This document shows, piece by piece, positions 44,166-52,161 of a DNA stretch of 64,000 nucleotides. The notes below the pieces were generated by a model. That model did no database searches and had not been told where the DNA came from. It saw only the letters and a program-made list of their open reading frames with translations. The position numbers and the translations under genes are program-made. Source of the DNA: Anderseniella sp. (GTDB lineage Bacteria > Pseudomonadota > Alphaproteobacteria > Rhizobiales > Aestuariivirgaceae); the NCBI GenBank assembly GCA_028289645.1, contig JANQOK010000008.1, positions 1 to 64,000 on the forward strand. Reading direction: 5' to 3'. How positions within the stretch are numbered: the stretch's first letter is position 1; each line of letters opens with the position of its first letter.

Positions 44166-44738
44166 GTGCTAGCCAATGAACTGCGCGATCATTTCCTGAC
44201 CTGGCAGTGCCGCATCCGCCAAATCGCCATGCGCGAAGGCGAAGGCCGTCCCAGCCAGGGCATGCGGCCGCGTGTCGTTGATGCCAGCGGGCAGCAATTG
44301 TCCTCCGGCATCATTGTGCTGCTGGTGCGCGAAGAGCCGTTTGAAAGCACCGAGTTCTTAAAATTCCAGGTTCAGAAGTACAATGATCCTCAGGACGTGT
44401 ACAAAAAGGCACTGATCTTCCTGCAATCCACCCACTATCACCGCGCTGCTGAATTCTCCGACCAGATGACCGGGTTGTTCAGCAAGGGATCCACCCTGGT
44501 CGAGCGCATGATGGGCGATGCAAAGGTTACCCTGCACTTCAGCCAGTTTTCGCAGACCTACTCCATACCGTGCCGGACGCACTTGCTGGACACCGACGAT
44601 GCCGCCTATCAGGCAACCCTGTGGCACAACCGGGTCTTCAATCCGAATATCGGCGCGGACATTGAGGTTGTGGGATTTCAGCCGGATTGGAACGCGGCAG
44701 TTGAGTTATTGAATAATTCAGTAAAAGCAACGGGTTGA
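44166..44738 (+). CDS. Conserved hypothetical protein downstream of gmaS
   Basis: 190 residues starting at a GTG with GGAG 8 bases ahead. The sequence is hydrophilic and compact (HFLTWQCRIRQIAMREGEGRPSQGMRPRV, IIVLLVREEPFESTEFLKFQVQK, QATLWHNRVFNPNIGADIEVVGFQPDWN). There is no signal peptide or membrane segment and I recognise no domain. It lies 79 bases after gmaS in the same direction, and a LysE exporter follows after 56 bases. A role in the GS/NMG pathway is inferred from position only. Confidence 0.7.
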   Translation: MLANELRDHFLTWQCRIRQIAMREGEGRPSQGMRPRVVDASGQQLSSGIIVLLVREEPFESTEFLKFQVQKYNDPQDVYKKALIFLQSTHYHRAAEFSDQMTGLFSKGSTLVERMMGDAKVTLHFSQFSQTYSIPCRTHLLDTDDAAYQATLWHNRVFNPNIGADIEVVGFQPDWNAAVELLNNSVKATG

Positions 44739-44793
44739 GCTGACGTTTTCAACTGCTGCCGGTGGCCCGCGCAGTTTGGGGAGAATTTCTCTT

Positions 44794-45426
44794 ATGGATC
44801 TTACGACACTTTTCAGTTTCACCTTCATCGCTGCTCTGCTGGTGATGTCGCCCGGTCCCAACGGAGTGCTGGTCGCCAAGACTGTTCCCACTTCCGGAAA
44901 AGCTGCCGGGTTTGCCAATGTGGCCGGCTTTGTAGCCGCTTTCTATGTTCACGGCGCTTTGTCGATTCTCGGCATATCGCTGATTCTGGTGCAGTCCGCC
45001 CAGGCATTTTTCATCGTCAAGATGCTGGGAGCGGCCTATCTTTGCTGGATCGGCATCAAGGCATTGCTGGAAGCCTGGAGAAGTGTTTCGGCACCACGGA
45101 ACATTGAACCGGCCAAGCGACAGAGGACGCTTTTGAAAGCCTTCATGGAAGGGTTTCTGACCAACACCCTGAACCCGAAAGTGTCCATGTTCTACCTGGC
45201 CGCGTTTCCCCAGTTCATCACCCAGGCGCAGGGGGCACTGGGGGCGTCCTTCACACTGGTTTTCGTGCACTCCATGCTCAACCTGGTTTGGTTCTCGGCA
45301 ATGGTCCTGCTGTTTTCCCGGCTGGCGAACGCAACCCGCAGCGGCGCTTTTCAAAAATGGCTCAAGGGGATTACCGGCGTGGTATTCATCGGCTTCGGGG
45401 CAAAGCTGGCAACGCTGAAACCCTGA
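44794..45426 (+). CDS. LysE/RhtB-family amino acid exporter
   Basis: About 211 residues with five to six membrane segments. The family start TLFSFTFIAALLVMSPGPNGVLVAKTV contains the SPGPN signature, and ALSILGISLILVQSAQAFFIVKMLGAAYLCWIGIKAL and GFLTNTLNPKVSMFYLAAFPQF follow. It exports an amino acid or derivative. Close to glutamate and methylglutamate genes, excess amino acid export is plausible, but the substrate is unknown. GGGGAGAA lies 8 bases before the ATG at 44794. Confidence 0.88.
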   Translation: MDLTTLFSFTFIAALLVMSPGPNGVLVAKTVPTSGKAAGFANVAGFVAAFYVHGALSILGISLILVQSAQAFFIVKMLGAAYLCWIGIKALLEAWRSVSAPRNIEPAKRQRTLLKAFMEGFLTNTLNPKVSMFYLAAFPQFITQAQGALGASFTLVFVHSMLNLVWFSAMVLLFSRLANATRSGAFQKWLKGITGVVFIGFGAKLATLKP

Positions 45427-45478
45427 GTTCGAGCAGAGTTTGCCCCTCATTAATGGTCCGCAAGAAACAGTTTTCCGG

Positions 45479-46450
45479 TTAACCGGAAATACCGCGCCGT
45501 GCATCTGGAGTTGCCTGGCCATTGAGCAGTGCAAGCAGCGCTTCTGCGTAAACCGCCTTAAAACCGGACTGCGGTTCAGACAGGAACCACGACTGCCGGA
45601 TATCCCACGCGGCGCCCTGCGCTGCCAGGAGTGCGTCGTCATTGTTCAAGAGGATGTATCCGCCCTGATTGTACAAGGTGTACTCACCGAAAAATATCTT
45701 GCTGCCGACCAGGTAAAGATCGCATCTCATATGATCGAAACCATCGCAGAGTTGCAGTGCAATGTTGTCAATGATCTCGCGGTTTGCGGGCACGGTCCGA
45801 TCCGCAGTCTTCACTCCAATTGAGTTTCCGCCTGTGCTGGTGGTCCAGTTCCCACGCAGAAGCGAGGCGGAGGGTTCAAGTTGACGGTCATATATCATTG
45901 CGATCTGCTTGATCTGTCCACAGTAGACATACAGCTTGACCTCTGTCGTGCCATAGCCGCCGTTTTCATCGAGTATCAGCTCTTCGACATACAATTGCGG
46001 CCTGACACCGAAATATCCCCACTCCCAATGCCGCCAGCCATAGCGTGTGCGGAGCCAATCGCCGGTGGTGGCCAGCAGTTCGTCACGATCGTACTTGCCG
46101 CCGAAAACCGGAAAACAGAAACCGGAGCCGTGCGTCGCCTTGACCATCACGTCGCCTTGCAGGTGCTGTTCCGGAATGTCGGCAGCATCTTCGCCCACCC
46201 ACAATACCTTGGGAAGCAATATGTCCGGGCATTTCTGTTTGGCCATCTGTTTGCATAGCAACTTGTCGCTCAAGCCAATGAAAGCAGGGTTTCGATCGAA
46301 GACCTTGCGCCACAGGAACTTGTCGTTGACGGTTTTCGGGTAAGCCACATTCGGAATTTCCCGGCAGGTGACGATGTGCAGGATGATCACCCGCGCATAC
46401 CGGAGGTAGATCCACAGGTTAGACATGCCGACGATCAGGTGATTTCTCAT
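45479..46450 (-). CDS. TupA-like ATP-grasp protein
   Basis: 323 residues. It has the ATPgrasp_TupA pattern: NVAYPKTVNDKFLWRKVFDRNP, LADKLLCKQMA-type region, VMVKATHGSGFCFPVF (nucleotide-binding strand and loop), PQLYVEELILDENGGYGTTEVKLYVYCGQIKQIAMIYDRQ and CDLYLVGSKIFFGEYTLYNQGGYI. TupA-like proteins ligate carboxyl and amino groups in teichuronopeptide or surface-polysaccharide pathways. No polysaccharide genes are nearby, so the role is open. It reads away from the metallophosphoesterase gene; the 209-base gap between them holds a TTACA-N4-TGTAA dyad at 46580-46593 and nothing else I can name. Confidence 0.78.
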   Translation of the reverse strand: MRNHLIVGMSNLWIYLRYARVIILHIVTCREIPNVAYPKTVNDKFLWRKVFDRNPAFIGLSDKLLCKQMAKQKCPDILLPKVLWVGEDAADIPEQHLQGDVMVKATHGSGFCFPVFGGKYDRDELLATTGDWLRTRYGWRHWEWGYFGVRPQLYVEELILDENGGYGTTEVKLYVYCGQIKQIAMIYDRQLEPSASLLRGNWTTSTGGNSIGVKTADRTVPANREIIDNIALQLCDGFDHMRCDLYLVGSKIFFGEYTLYNQGGYILLNNDDALLAAQGAAWDIRQSWFLSEPQSGFKAVYAEALLALLNGQATPDARRGISG

Positions 46451-46659
46451 TGCGTGTCAGAATGCCAATAGTGCTGTGAACAGACAAGATGCAGAAGGCG
46501 CGAACAGATCACCTGCGTATTACCCCCGGAAAGTCCAAAGCGTCAGGCAGCACGCAGCCTGTTGTTGACGATCCCTCTCTTACAGTTTTGTAAACCTGCC
46601 AGCATCCGCGTGTAATCAATTCCCACTAGCAAGCTCCCGGAAACACAGGAGCGTGCCGG

Positions 46660-47745
46660 GTGAGAAACAAACAACAGCAGCGGATCGTAACCATCCTGGC
46701 TTGCTGTCTCGCACTGCTGGCATTGGTGATTGTCACTAGGGGCCAGCTATTCTCAATTTCTGCCCACCTGGTCAGACAGGCAATATCACCTGATCTAACC
46801 AATACCGCCATGGCCAAGTCGGCCCCTGCAGGGTTCGATGCAGATTTCATCTTCCAGACTGGCAAACCTGGTGAGGCTGTCACGCTGCTGGCCGTGGGCG
46901 ACATTGCGAGTTGCTCAGCAACAACGATGTTCGGAAAAATCGGCGACGACCTGTTGTTCTCGGCGGGCCTTGGCGCCGACATGACTGCCAAAGGCACCGG
47001 ACATATCCGAACAGAAGAACTTGTCAGGCAGTATCGAGATCTACCTATACTGGCGCTGGGCGACTTAGTCTATCATAGCGGATCACCGGCCGAGTTTCAG
47101 CACTGTTACCATCCGTCCTGGGGACACCATAAGGCGCGCACTTTCCCAACACCGGGAAATCATGAGTACAAGTCTTTCGGCGCGCTGGGATACTTCAACT
47201 ACTGGGGCGCCAGAGCGGGTCCCAACCGAAGGGGCTACTACAGCATCCGGTTCGGCGACTGGCTGGTGTTGTCGCTCAACAGCGAAGTTGGCGTACATGA
47301 GGGATCGAGCCAGTTTGACTGGATAAATGCGACACTGGCCGACAACCGTAGCGATTGTGTGCTCGCCTTCTATCACTCGCCGGCCTTTTCCAGCCGTCAT
47401 CGCAAAAACAGCGATGGGGTTAAACCGCTTTTCAAACTGCTGGAAAGTCTCGGCGTGACTGCCGTTCTGAACGGCCACAACCATTTCTACGAGCGTACCA
47501 AGCCGCTGGACGGGACTGGCGCCCCTGCCCTTGAAGATGGCATGCGAACCTTTATCGTCGGCACCGGCGGAAAAGTCAGGAAACGGCGAGAACGACCGGC
47601 ACCGATTTCAGACAAGATGATCACCGAGGAAAACGGCGTGCTCAAACTTGAGTTGCGCGAAGGCTCCTTCGACTGGCAGTTCATCGCCGCCATGGGCCAA
47701 CGGGTGCTGGATGCAGGCACCGCACCTTGTCGCCGGCGCAGCTAA
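46660..47745 (+). CDS. Membrane-anchored calcineurin-like metallophosphoesterase
   Basis: 361 residues with an N-terminal membrane anchor (VTILACCLALLALVIVTRG). The metallophosphoesterase motifs follow: LLAVGDIASC (metal Asp), ILALGDLVYHSGSPAEF, TPGNHEY, VLAFYHSPAF and NGHNHFYERTKPLDG. GNHEY and GHNH fit the purple-acid-phosphatase-like class. The catalytic domain should lie outside the cytoplasmic membrane. The start is GTG at 46660 with CAGGAG upstream. It precedes a response regulator on the same strand by about 100 bases. Confidence 0.85.
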   Translation: MRNKQQQRIVTILACCLALLALVIVTRGQLFSISAHLVRQAISPDLTNTAMAKSAPAGFDADFIFQTGKPGEAVTLLAVGDIASCSATTMFGKIGDDLLFSAGLGADMTAKGTGHIRTEELVRQYRDLPILALGDLVYHSGSPAEFQHCYHPSWGHHKARTFPTPGNHEYKSFGALGYFNYWGARAGPNRRGYYSIRFGDWLVLSLNSEVGVHEGSSQFDWINATLADNRSDCVLAFYHSPAFSSRHRKNSDGVKPLFKLLESLGVTAVLNGHNHFYERTKPLDGTGAPALEDGMRTFIVGTGGKVRKRRERPAPISDKMITEENGVLKLELREGSFDWQFIAAMGQRVLDAGTAPCRRRS

Positions 47746-47843
47746 TCCTACGATCAGCCGCTGCCACGATCTCAGTGTTTGACAATTTGCTGCATCGGTC
47801 GAAACTGCCATCACGAACAACAACCGCAAAGACTTTATCTGTC

Positions 47844-48521
47844 ATGCATCTCCTGATCGTCGAAGACGACGACACCATTGCCAAATATGTCGAGAAGGGA
47901 CTGAACGAGGCCGGACATTCCTGCGAGCTTTGCAGTGACGGCCGCGACGGGCTGGCCCTGGCGGTTCAGGGCAATTTCGACGTAGTGATAGCAGACCGCA
48001 TGCTGCCCGGGCTTGACGGACTATCAATGGTGAAGGCGATGCGCCAGGCCCGCTGCGTGGTGCCGGTGGTGTTTGTGACCTCGGTCGGCGGACTGGGTGA
48101 TCGCGTGGAAGGCCTCGATGCAGGCGGTGACGATTATGTGGTCAAGCCGTTTGCCTTCATCGAACTGATGGCACGCATCAATGCCATAGCCCGGCGACCC
48201 AACATCAACAGCGAACAACTGGTCTTGAAGGTCGCCGACCTCGAGGTGGACATTCTGAAGCGCCGGGTCACTCGCGCCTCGATTGTCATTGACCTGAAGC
48301 CGCGTGAGTTTGCCATCCTGGAAATGCTGATGCGTGCCGAGGGCCGGGTGATCACCCGCACCATGCTGCTGGAACGCATCTGGGAGTTCAACTTTGATCC
48401 GCAGACCAGCGTGGTGGAAACCCAGATCAGTCGACTGCGCGCCAAAGTGGACAAACCGTTTGACCCGCCACTCATTCATACGGTGCGCAATACCGGATAC
48501 CGCCTCAATGCCCCGTCATGA
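47844..48521 (+). CDS. OmpR-family two-component response regulator
   Basis: 225 residues. The receiver domain occupies ~1-115 (LLIVEDDDTIAKYVEKGLNEAGH, DVVIADRMLPGLDGLSMV with the phosphoacceptor Asp, VPVVFVTSVGG, DDYVVKPFAFIEL). A winged-helix effector follows at ~130-225 (DLEVDILKRRVTRA, LKPREFAILEMLMRAEGRVITRTMLLERIWEFNFDP, VRNTGYRLNAPS). The ATG at 47844 is chosen because it starts exactly at the conserved strand. It overlaps the kinase gene by 14 bases, forming a two-component operon. Confidence 0.93.
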   Translation: MHLLIVEDDDTIAKYVEKGLNEAGHSCELCSDGRDGLALAVQGNFDVVIADRMLPGLDGLSMVKAMRQARCVVPVVFVTSVGGLGDRVEGLDAGGDDYVVKPFAFIELMARINAIARRPNINSEQLVLKVADLEVDILKRRVTRASIVIDLKPREFAILEMLMRAEGRVITRTMLLERIWEFNFDPQTSVVETQISRLRAKVDKPFDPPLIHTVRNTGYRLNAPS

Positions 48522-49881
48522 GTTTCTGCACAGCTCCGCTTTTCGTCTGGCCGGGGTTTTCATCGGCCTGCTGTCGGCAGTTCTTCTGGTGGTCGGCTGG
48601 CTGTTTTACTCCACCTTGTCAGGCGAATTGCTGGAGCATCTGGACGAACGCATCGATGACCAGGTTGCATTGTTTGAAACCGAGCTGAAAAGCGATGGCG
48701 AGGCCAGCCTGACCGCGCTAATACAGCGCCATATGCAAACCGGGGACACCGAAGACCGATTGTTCTACTTCGGTCGCGATGGAACCAGGCTCGCCGGTGT
48801 CGATTTGCCGGACGCAGTTGCCGGCAGCCGCGGTTATTTCACCCGGGCCGGCCCGCAGGGAGAGCTCAACCTGTACCGTTATGCCGGCCGCAAGCTGGCT
48901 CAACATGAGCTGATCGTAGCTTTTGAGGCTGAACACGTCGAAGAGATGAATTCCATTCTGAGGCGCATTCTGGCGTGGTTTATCCCGCTTGTGCTGGGCC
49001 TTGCCTTGGTTCTGGCGCTGGTGTTTGCCCGCCGCTCGCAAACCCGCCTCTCCGGATTCCGGCAGTCGCTGTCCAGCGTGGCTGATGGCAAACTGTCAGT
49101 GCGGCTTGCCGTATCCGGCAGCAATGATGACGTCGACCGCTTCGCCCAGGAAATCAACAGCACGCTGGCAAGGCTGCAGACCACGGTCGAGGCCATCAGG
49201 CAGGTCAGCACCGACATTGCCCATGACTTGAAAACACCGATCGGGCGACTGTCCATCGCCATCGAGAACGCCCTTGATAAGCTCGAAGCGGGCGACGATG
49301 CCACACCCGACCTGCAACTGGCCCAGAGCGAAGCTGACACGGTCAACAGGACGTTCGATGCCCTGCTGCGAATTTCACAGATCGAGGCCGCTGACCGGAC
49401 CAGCGAGTTTGCCAGACTGGATTTGTCCAGCATTATCGGGAATCTGATGGACGGCTATGAAGCGGCTGTGGACGCACACGGTGCGCGTGTTTCCGTTCAG
49501 CTGCGCCATGACGAGGCTCACCCGGTCAACGGCGACAGCTCGCTGGTGACCCAGATGCTGGCTAACCTGCTCGACAATGCCCTGCATCACGGCGGCAAAC
49601 CGGCTACCATCGCAATCACAACGTCGAGCGACGCGTCACATGTTATGCTTGAAGTCGCCGACCATGGCGCCGGCATTCCGCCGGAGGAACGCGACAAGGT
49701 GTTCCGCCGCCTCTACCGACTGGAGCGCAGCCGCACGACGCCCGGCAACGGCCTGGGCCTAAGCCTGGTAAAGGCCGTCACAGAATTGCATGGCGGCACC
49801 ATAACCCTGTCCGACAACGAGCCTGGTCTCAAGGTGAGTATCCGGCTTCCGGTGAGCGAAGCCCGCACCAAGATCAATTGA
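48508..49881 (+). CDS. Two-component sensor histidine kinase
   Basis: About 457 residues. There are two membrane helices (~10-30 and ~150-172) around a ~115-residue periplasmic sensor, then HAMP (FARRSQTRLSGFRQSLSSVADGKLSVRL), HisKA with the phospho-His in STDIAHDLKTPIGRLSI, and HATPase_c (NLLDNALHHGGKP, VADHGAGIPPEERDKVF, GNGLGLSLVKAV). The ATG at 48508 lies inside the response regulator's end, so the pair is coupled. The stop overlaps the convergent cupin gene. The signal is unknown; the metallophosphoesterase upstream may be part of the system. Confidence 0.92.
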   Translation: MPRHEFLHSSAFRLAGVFIGLLSAVLLVVGWLFYSTLSGELLEHLDERIDDQVALFETELKSDGEASLTALIQRHMQTGDTEDRLFYFGRDGTRLAGVDLPDAVAGSRGYFTRAGPQGELNLYRYAGRKLAQHELIVAFEAEHVEEMNSILRRILAWFIPLVLGLALVLALVFARRSQTRLSGFRQSLSSVADGKLSVRLAVSGSNDDVDRFAQEINSTLARLQTTVEAIRQVSTDIAHDLKTPIGRLSIAIENALDKLEAGDDATPDLQLAQSEADTVNRTFDALLRISQIEAADRTSEFARLDLSSIIGNLMDGYEAAVDAHGARVSVQLRHDEAHPVNGDSSLVTQMLANLLDNALHHGGKPATIAITTSSDASHVMLEVADHGAGIPPEERDKVFRRLYRLERSRTTPGNGLGLSLVKAVTELHGGTITLSDNEPGLKVSIRLPVSEARTKIN

Positions 49882-50242
49882 AACCGACACCGGGCGACAG
49901 GTACTCCTTGCGCACCGGCGAGAAGATATCCAGCACCACCGCGCCGTCCGGCCCCGCTTTCATGGTGTGCAGCGCGTTCGGTGGCGTGCGCCAGATATCA
50001 CCCTTGCTGATCTGGAACTCCTCATCGTCCTGGTAGCGGGTGGCCGATCCCGACAGCATGACGCCCCACTGTTCTTCCGGGTGCTTGTGCATCTCACCCA
50101 TGGCATGCGGCTCAATGCGCACCACCGACAGCATTGCATTCTCACCTGGAAAAACCGTCGTCGTCATGCCGTCTGCAAGCTGGCGGAACATGCCACCTTC
50201 CTCACTGTCCAGGTTGAAGAGTTCGATTTTTGAACGGGCCAT
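49874..50242 (-). CDS. Single-domain cupin protein at the end of cluster B
   Basis: 122 residues of one cupin barrel: MLSVVRIEPHAMGEMHKHPEEQWGVMLSG with metal-binding His/Glu (motif 1) and KGDIWRTPPNALHTMKAGPDGAVVLDIF (motif 2). It may bind or isomerise a small metabolite. GGAG lies before the ATG. It is separated from the upstream 136-residue gene by a strong terminator, so it is either transcribed with partial read-through or from its own promoter. A cluster role is inferred. Confidence 0.8.
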   Translation of the reverse strand: MARSKIELFNLDSEEGGMFRQLADGMTTTVFPGENAMLSVVRIEPHAMGEMHKHPEEQWGVMLSGSATRYQDDEEFQISKGDIWRTPPNALHTMKAGPDGAVVLDIFSPVRKEYLSPGVGFN

Positions 50243-50262
50243 TTAACACTCCGTGAGTTTTG

Positions 50263-50296
50263 AAAAAACACCCCGCCGACATTGAACCTGGCGGGG
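50263..50296 (-). terminator. Rho-independent terminator/attenuator of cluster B
   Basis: On the minus strand CCCCGCC (50296-50290), a 12-base loop, GGCGGGG (50277-50271), then UGUUUUUUC. The 7-bp stem is GC-only and the U-run is clear. It sits between the 136-residue gene (stop at 50320) and the cupin gene (start at 50242). Confidence 0.88.
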
Positions 50297-50319
50297 CATT
50301 CTCGTTGTTCACCGATCGT

Positions 50320-50730
50320 CTAGAACTTACGGTAGGCCTTGTTCAGCACCACCATCGGATGGTCCGGCGACATCTGAAACTTGATCAGGAGTTCGCGGGC
50401 AATCATATCGCGATCCTGCTGGTTGTCAGGCAGGTCGTAGCTTTCCGGTATCGCCACCCAGCCGTTGATGTTCCGGTCGAAAACAGCAGGTTTGCCGTCG
50501 TCATAGCCCATGTGCACATCCTCCAGCCAGTTGAGGTCCTCCCAGCCCATGAACTCGATATATCCTTTGAGGAAATCGGTGAGGCGCTCGTAGTCAGGCA
50601 ACAGGTTCACATCATAGCGGTAGCCGATGTGCTGACCGATCACCTGCTCGCGTTCTGAGTCGATGCCACCACCTTTGAGGAAATGATCGACGTCTTCGAT
50701 TTCGGCGCCTTTATAGCCAGTTCCAGCCAT
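50320..50730 (-). CDS. Conserved-looking hypothetical protein of cluster B (136 aa)
   Basis: 136 residues, acidic and rich in Asp, Tyr and Trp (YKGAEIEDVDHFLKGGGI, GYIEFMGWEDLNWLEDVHMGYDDGKPAVFDR, GWVAIPESYDLPDNQQDRDMIAREL). There is no signal peptide and no membrane segment, and I recognise no domain. GGAGGA precedes the ATG. It lies 14 bases after the FMN subunit, so it is part of the same transcript. It might be a small subunit or regulator of the cluster B synthase. The product is real by spacing and start signal; the function is unknown. Confidence 0.78.
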   Translation of the reverse strand: MAGTGYKGAEIEDVDHFLKGGGIDSEREQVIGQHIGYRYDVNLLPDYERLTDFLKGYIEFMGWEDLNWLEDVHMGYDDGKPAVFDRNINGWVAIPESYDLPDNQQDRDMIARELLIKFQMSPDHPMVVLNKAYRKF

Positions 50731-50744
50731 GTTCGTGTCCTCCG

Positions 50745-52118
50745 TCAGATATGGTGATAGTCGTCTACGCCGACAGTGAAGTCGGTACCGGCAAGCGGCA
50801 CCTGGGCAATGGCTGAGGCTTCCATGGTCAGCGCTGCCAGGTCTTCCGGCTCAAGACTGTGGATGTTGGTCTTGCCGCAGGCGCGTGCCATCATCTGGGC
50901 TTCCATGGTCAGGGTATGCAGGAAGTTGTAGACACGCTCTGCCGCCTGGTCCGGATCGAGGCGCTTGCGCAAGGCGGGATCCTGCGTCGCCACACCGACC
51001 GGGCAGCGCCCGGTGTGGCAGTGATAGCACTCACCCGGCTCCACGCCCATCTCGGACGGATAGTCGGCTTCGTCGATATCCTTGTTGCAGTTCAGCGCCA
51101 TCATGGCGGAGTGCCCGATGGCAATCGCATCGGCACCGAGCGCCAACGCCTTGGCGACATCGCCACCATTGCGGATACCGCCAGCATAGATGAGGGTGAT
51201 GTCACCACGCTTGCCGATATCATCGATGGCGCGCCGTGCCTGGCGAATGGCCGCCATGCCCGGCACACCGGTTTCCTCCGTGGCCAGATGCGGACCGGCA
51301 CCGGTGCCGCCTTCCATGCCATCAATATAGATCGAGTCAGGATCACACTTTGCCGCCATGCGCACATCATCGTAGACGCGCGCCGCACCGAGCTTGAGCT
51401 GGATCGGAATCTGCCAGTCGGTCGCCTCGCGGATTTCCTGAATCTTCAAAGCCAGATCATCCGGTCCCAGCCAGTCCGGGTGGCGGGCAGGTGAACGCTG
51501 GTCAATACCGGCAGGCAGCGAACGCATTTCGGCAACCTGGTCGGTGACCTTCTGTCCCATCAGGTGTCCGCCGAGGCCAACCTTACAGCCCTGCCCAATG
51601 AAAAACTCGCAGCCATCGGCCAGTTGCAGATGGTGCGGATTGAAGCCATAACGGGACTGGATGCACTGGTAAAACCACTTGGATGAATAGCGGCGTTCAT
51701 CCGGAATCATGCCGCCTTCACCGGAACAGGTTGCCGTTCCGGCCATTGTGGCGCCACGCGCCAGGGCGGTCTTGGCTTCGAACGACAGGGCGCCGAAACT
51801 CATGCCGGTGATGTAGATCGGAATATCCAGCACCAGCGGACGCTTGGCACGCGGGCCGATAACGGTCTTGGTCAGGCACTTCTCGCGATAGCCTTCAATC
51901 ACGAAACGGGTCAGCGTACCCGGCAGGAAGGTCAGGTCGTCCCAGTGGGGAATCTTCTTGAACAGGGAAAACCCGCGCATGCGGTAGCGTCCGAGTTCGG
52001 ACTTGATGTGAATGTCGTTCACCACTTCCGGCGGGAACACAAACGAGTTGCCGAGCTTGTACTTCTTCTCGACCTGCAACTTGGAATGGCCGGTATCTTT
52101 TTTGGTCTTGCCAGTCAT
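50745..52118 (-). CDS. FMN-dependent glutamate-synthase-like catalytic subunit with cysteine motif (cluster B)
   Basis: About 457 residues of the GltB FMN-barrel: LDIPIYITGMSFGALSFEAKTALARGATMAGT, GEGGMIPDERRYSSKWFYQCIQSRYG, FFIGQGCKVGLGGHLMGQKVTDQVAEM, DGMEGGTGAGPHLATEETG, YAGGIRNGGDVAKALALGADAIAIG. Cys364, Cys367 and Cys372 (CYHCHTGRC, followed by PVGVATQDP) keep two of the three spacings of the glutamate-synthase [3Fe-4S] ligands and add a C-x2-C. Cluster A has none of these. The start is ATG 52118 or GTG 52127. The amine acceptor and donor are unknown. Confidence 0.88.
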   Translation of the reverse strand: MTGKTKKDTGHSKLQVEKKYKLGNSFVFPPEVVNDIHIKSELGRYRMRGFSLFKKIPHWDDLTFLPGTLTRFVIEGYREKCLTKTVIGPRAKRPLVLDIPIYITGMSFGALSFEAKTALARGATMAGTATCSGEGGMIPDERRYSSKWFYQCIQSRYGFNPHHLQLADGCEFFIGQGCKVGLGGHLMGQKVTDQVAEMRSLPAGIDQRSPARHPDWLGPDDLALKIQEIREATDWQIPIQLKLGAARVYDDVRMAAKCDPDSIYIDGMEGGTGAGPHLATEETGVPGMAAIRQARRAIDDIGKRGDITLIYAGGIRNGGDVAKALALGADAIAIGHSAMMALNCNKDIDEADYPSEMGVEPGECYHCHTGRCPVGVATQDPALRKRLDPDQAAERVYNFLHTLTMEAQMMARACGKTNIHSLEPEDLAALTMEASAIAQVPLAGTDFTVGVDDYHHI

Positions 52119-52161
52119 TGAATTCACTTTCTCATGTGGTTGGAGCCTGAAAACCCGATCC

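Noticed and set aside
46580-46593. TTACA-N4-TGTAA dyad upstream of the phosphoesterase gene as an OmpR-type operator
   Set aside because: Five-base arms in an AT-rich stretch are expected by chance, and the response regulator's binding site is unknown.
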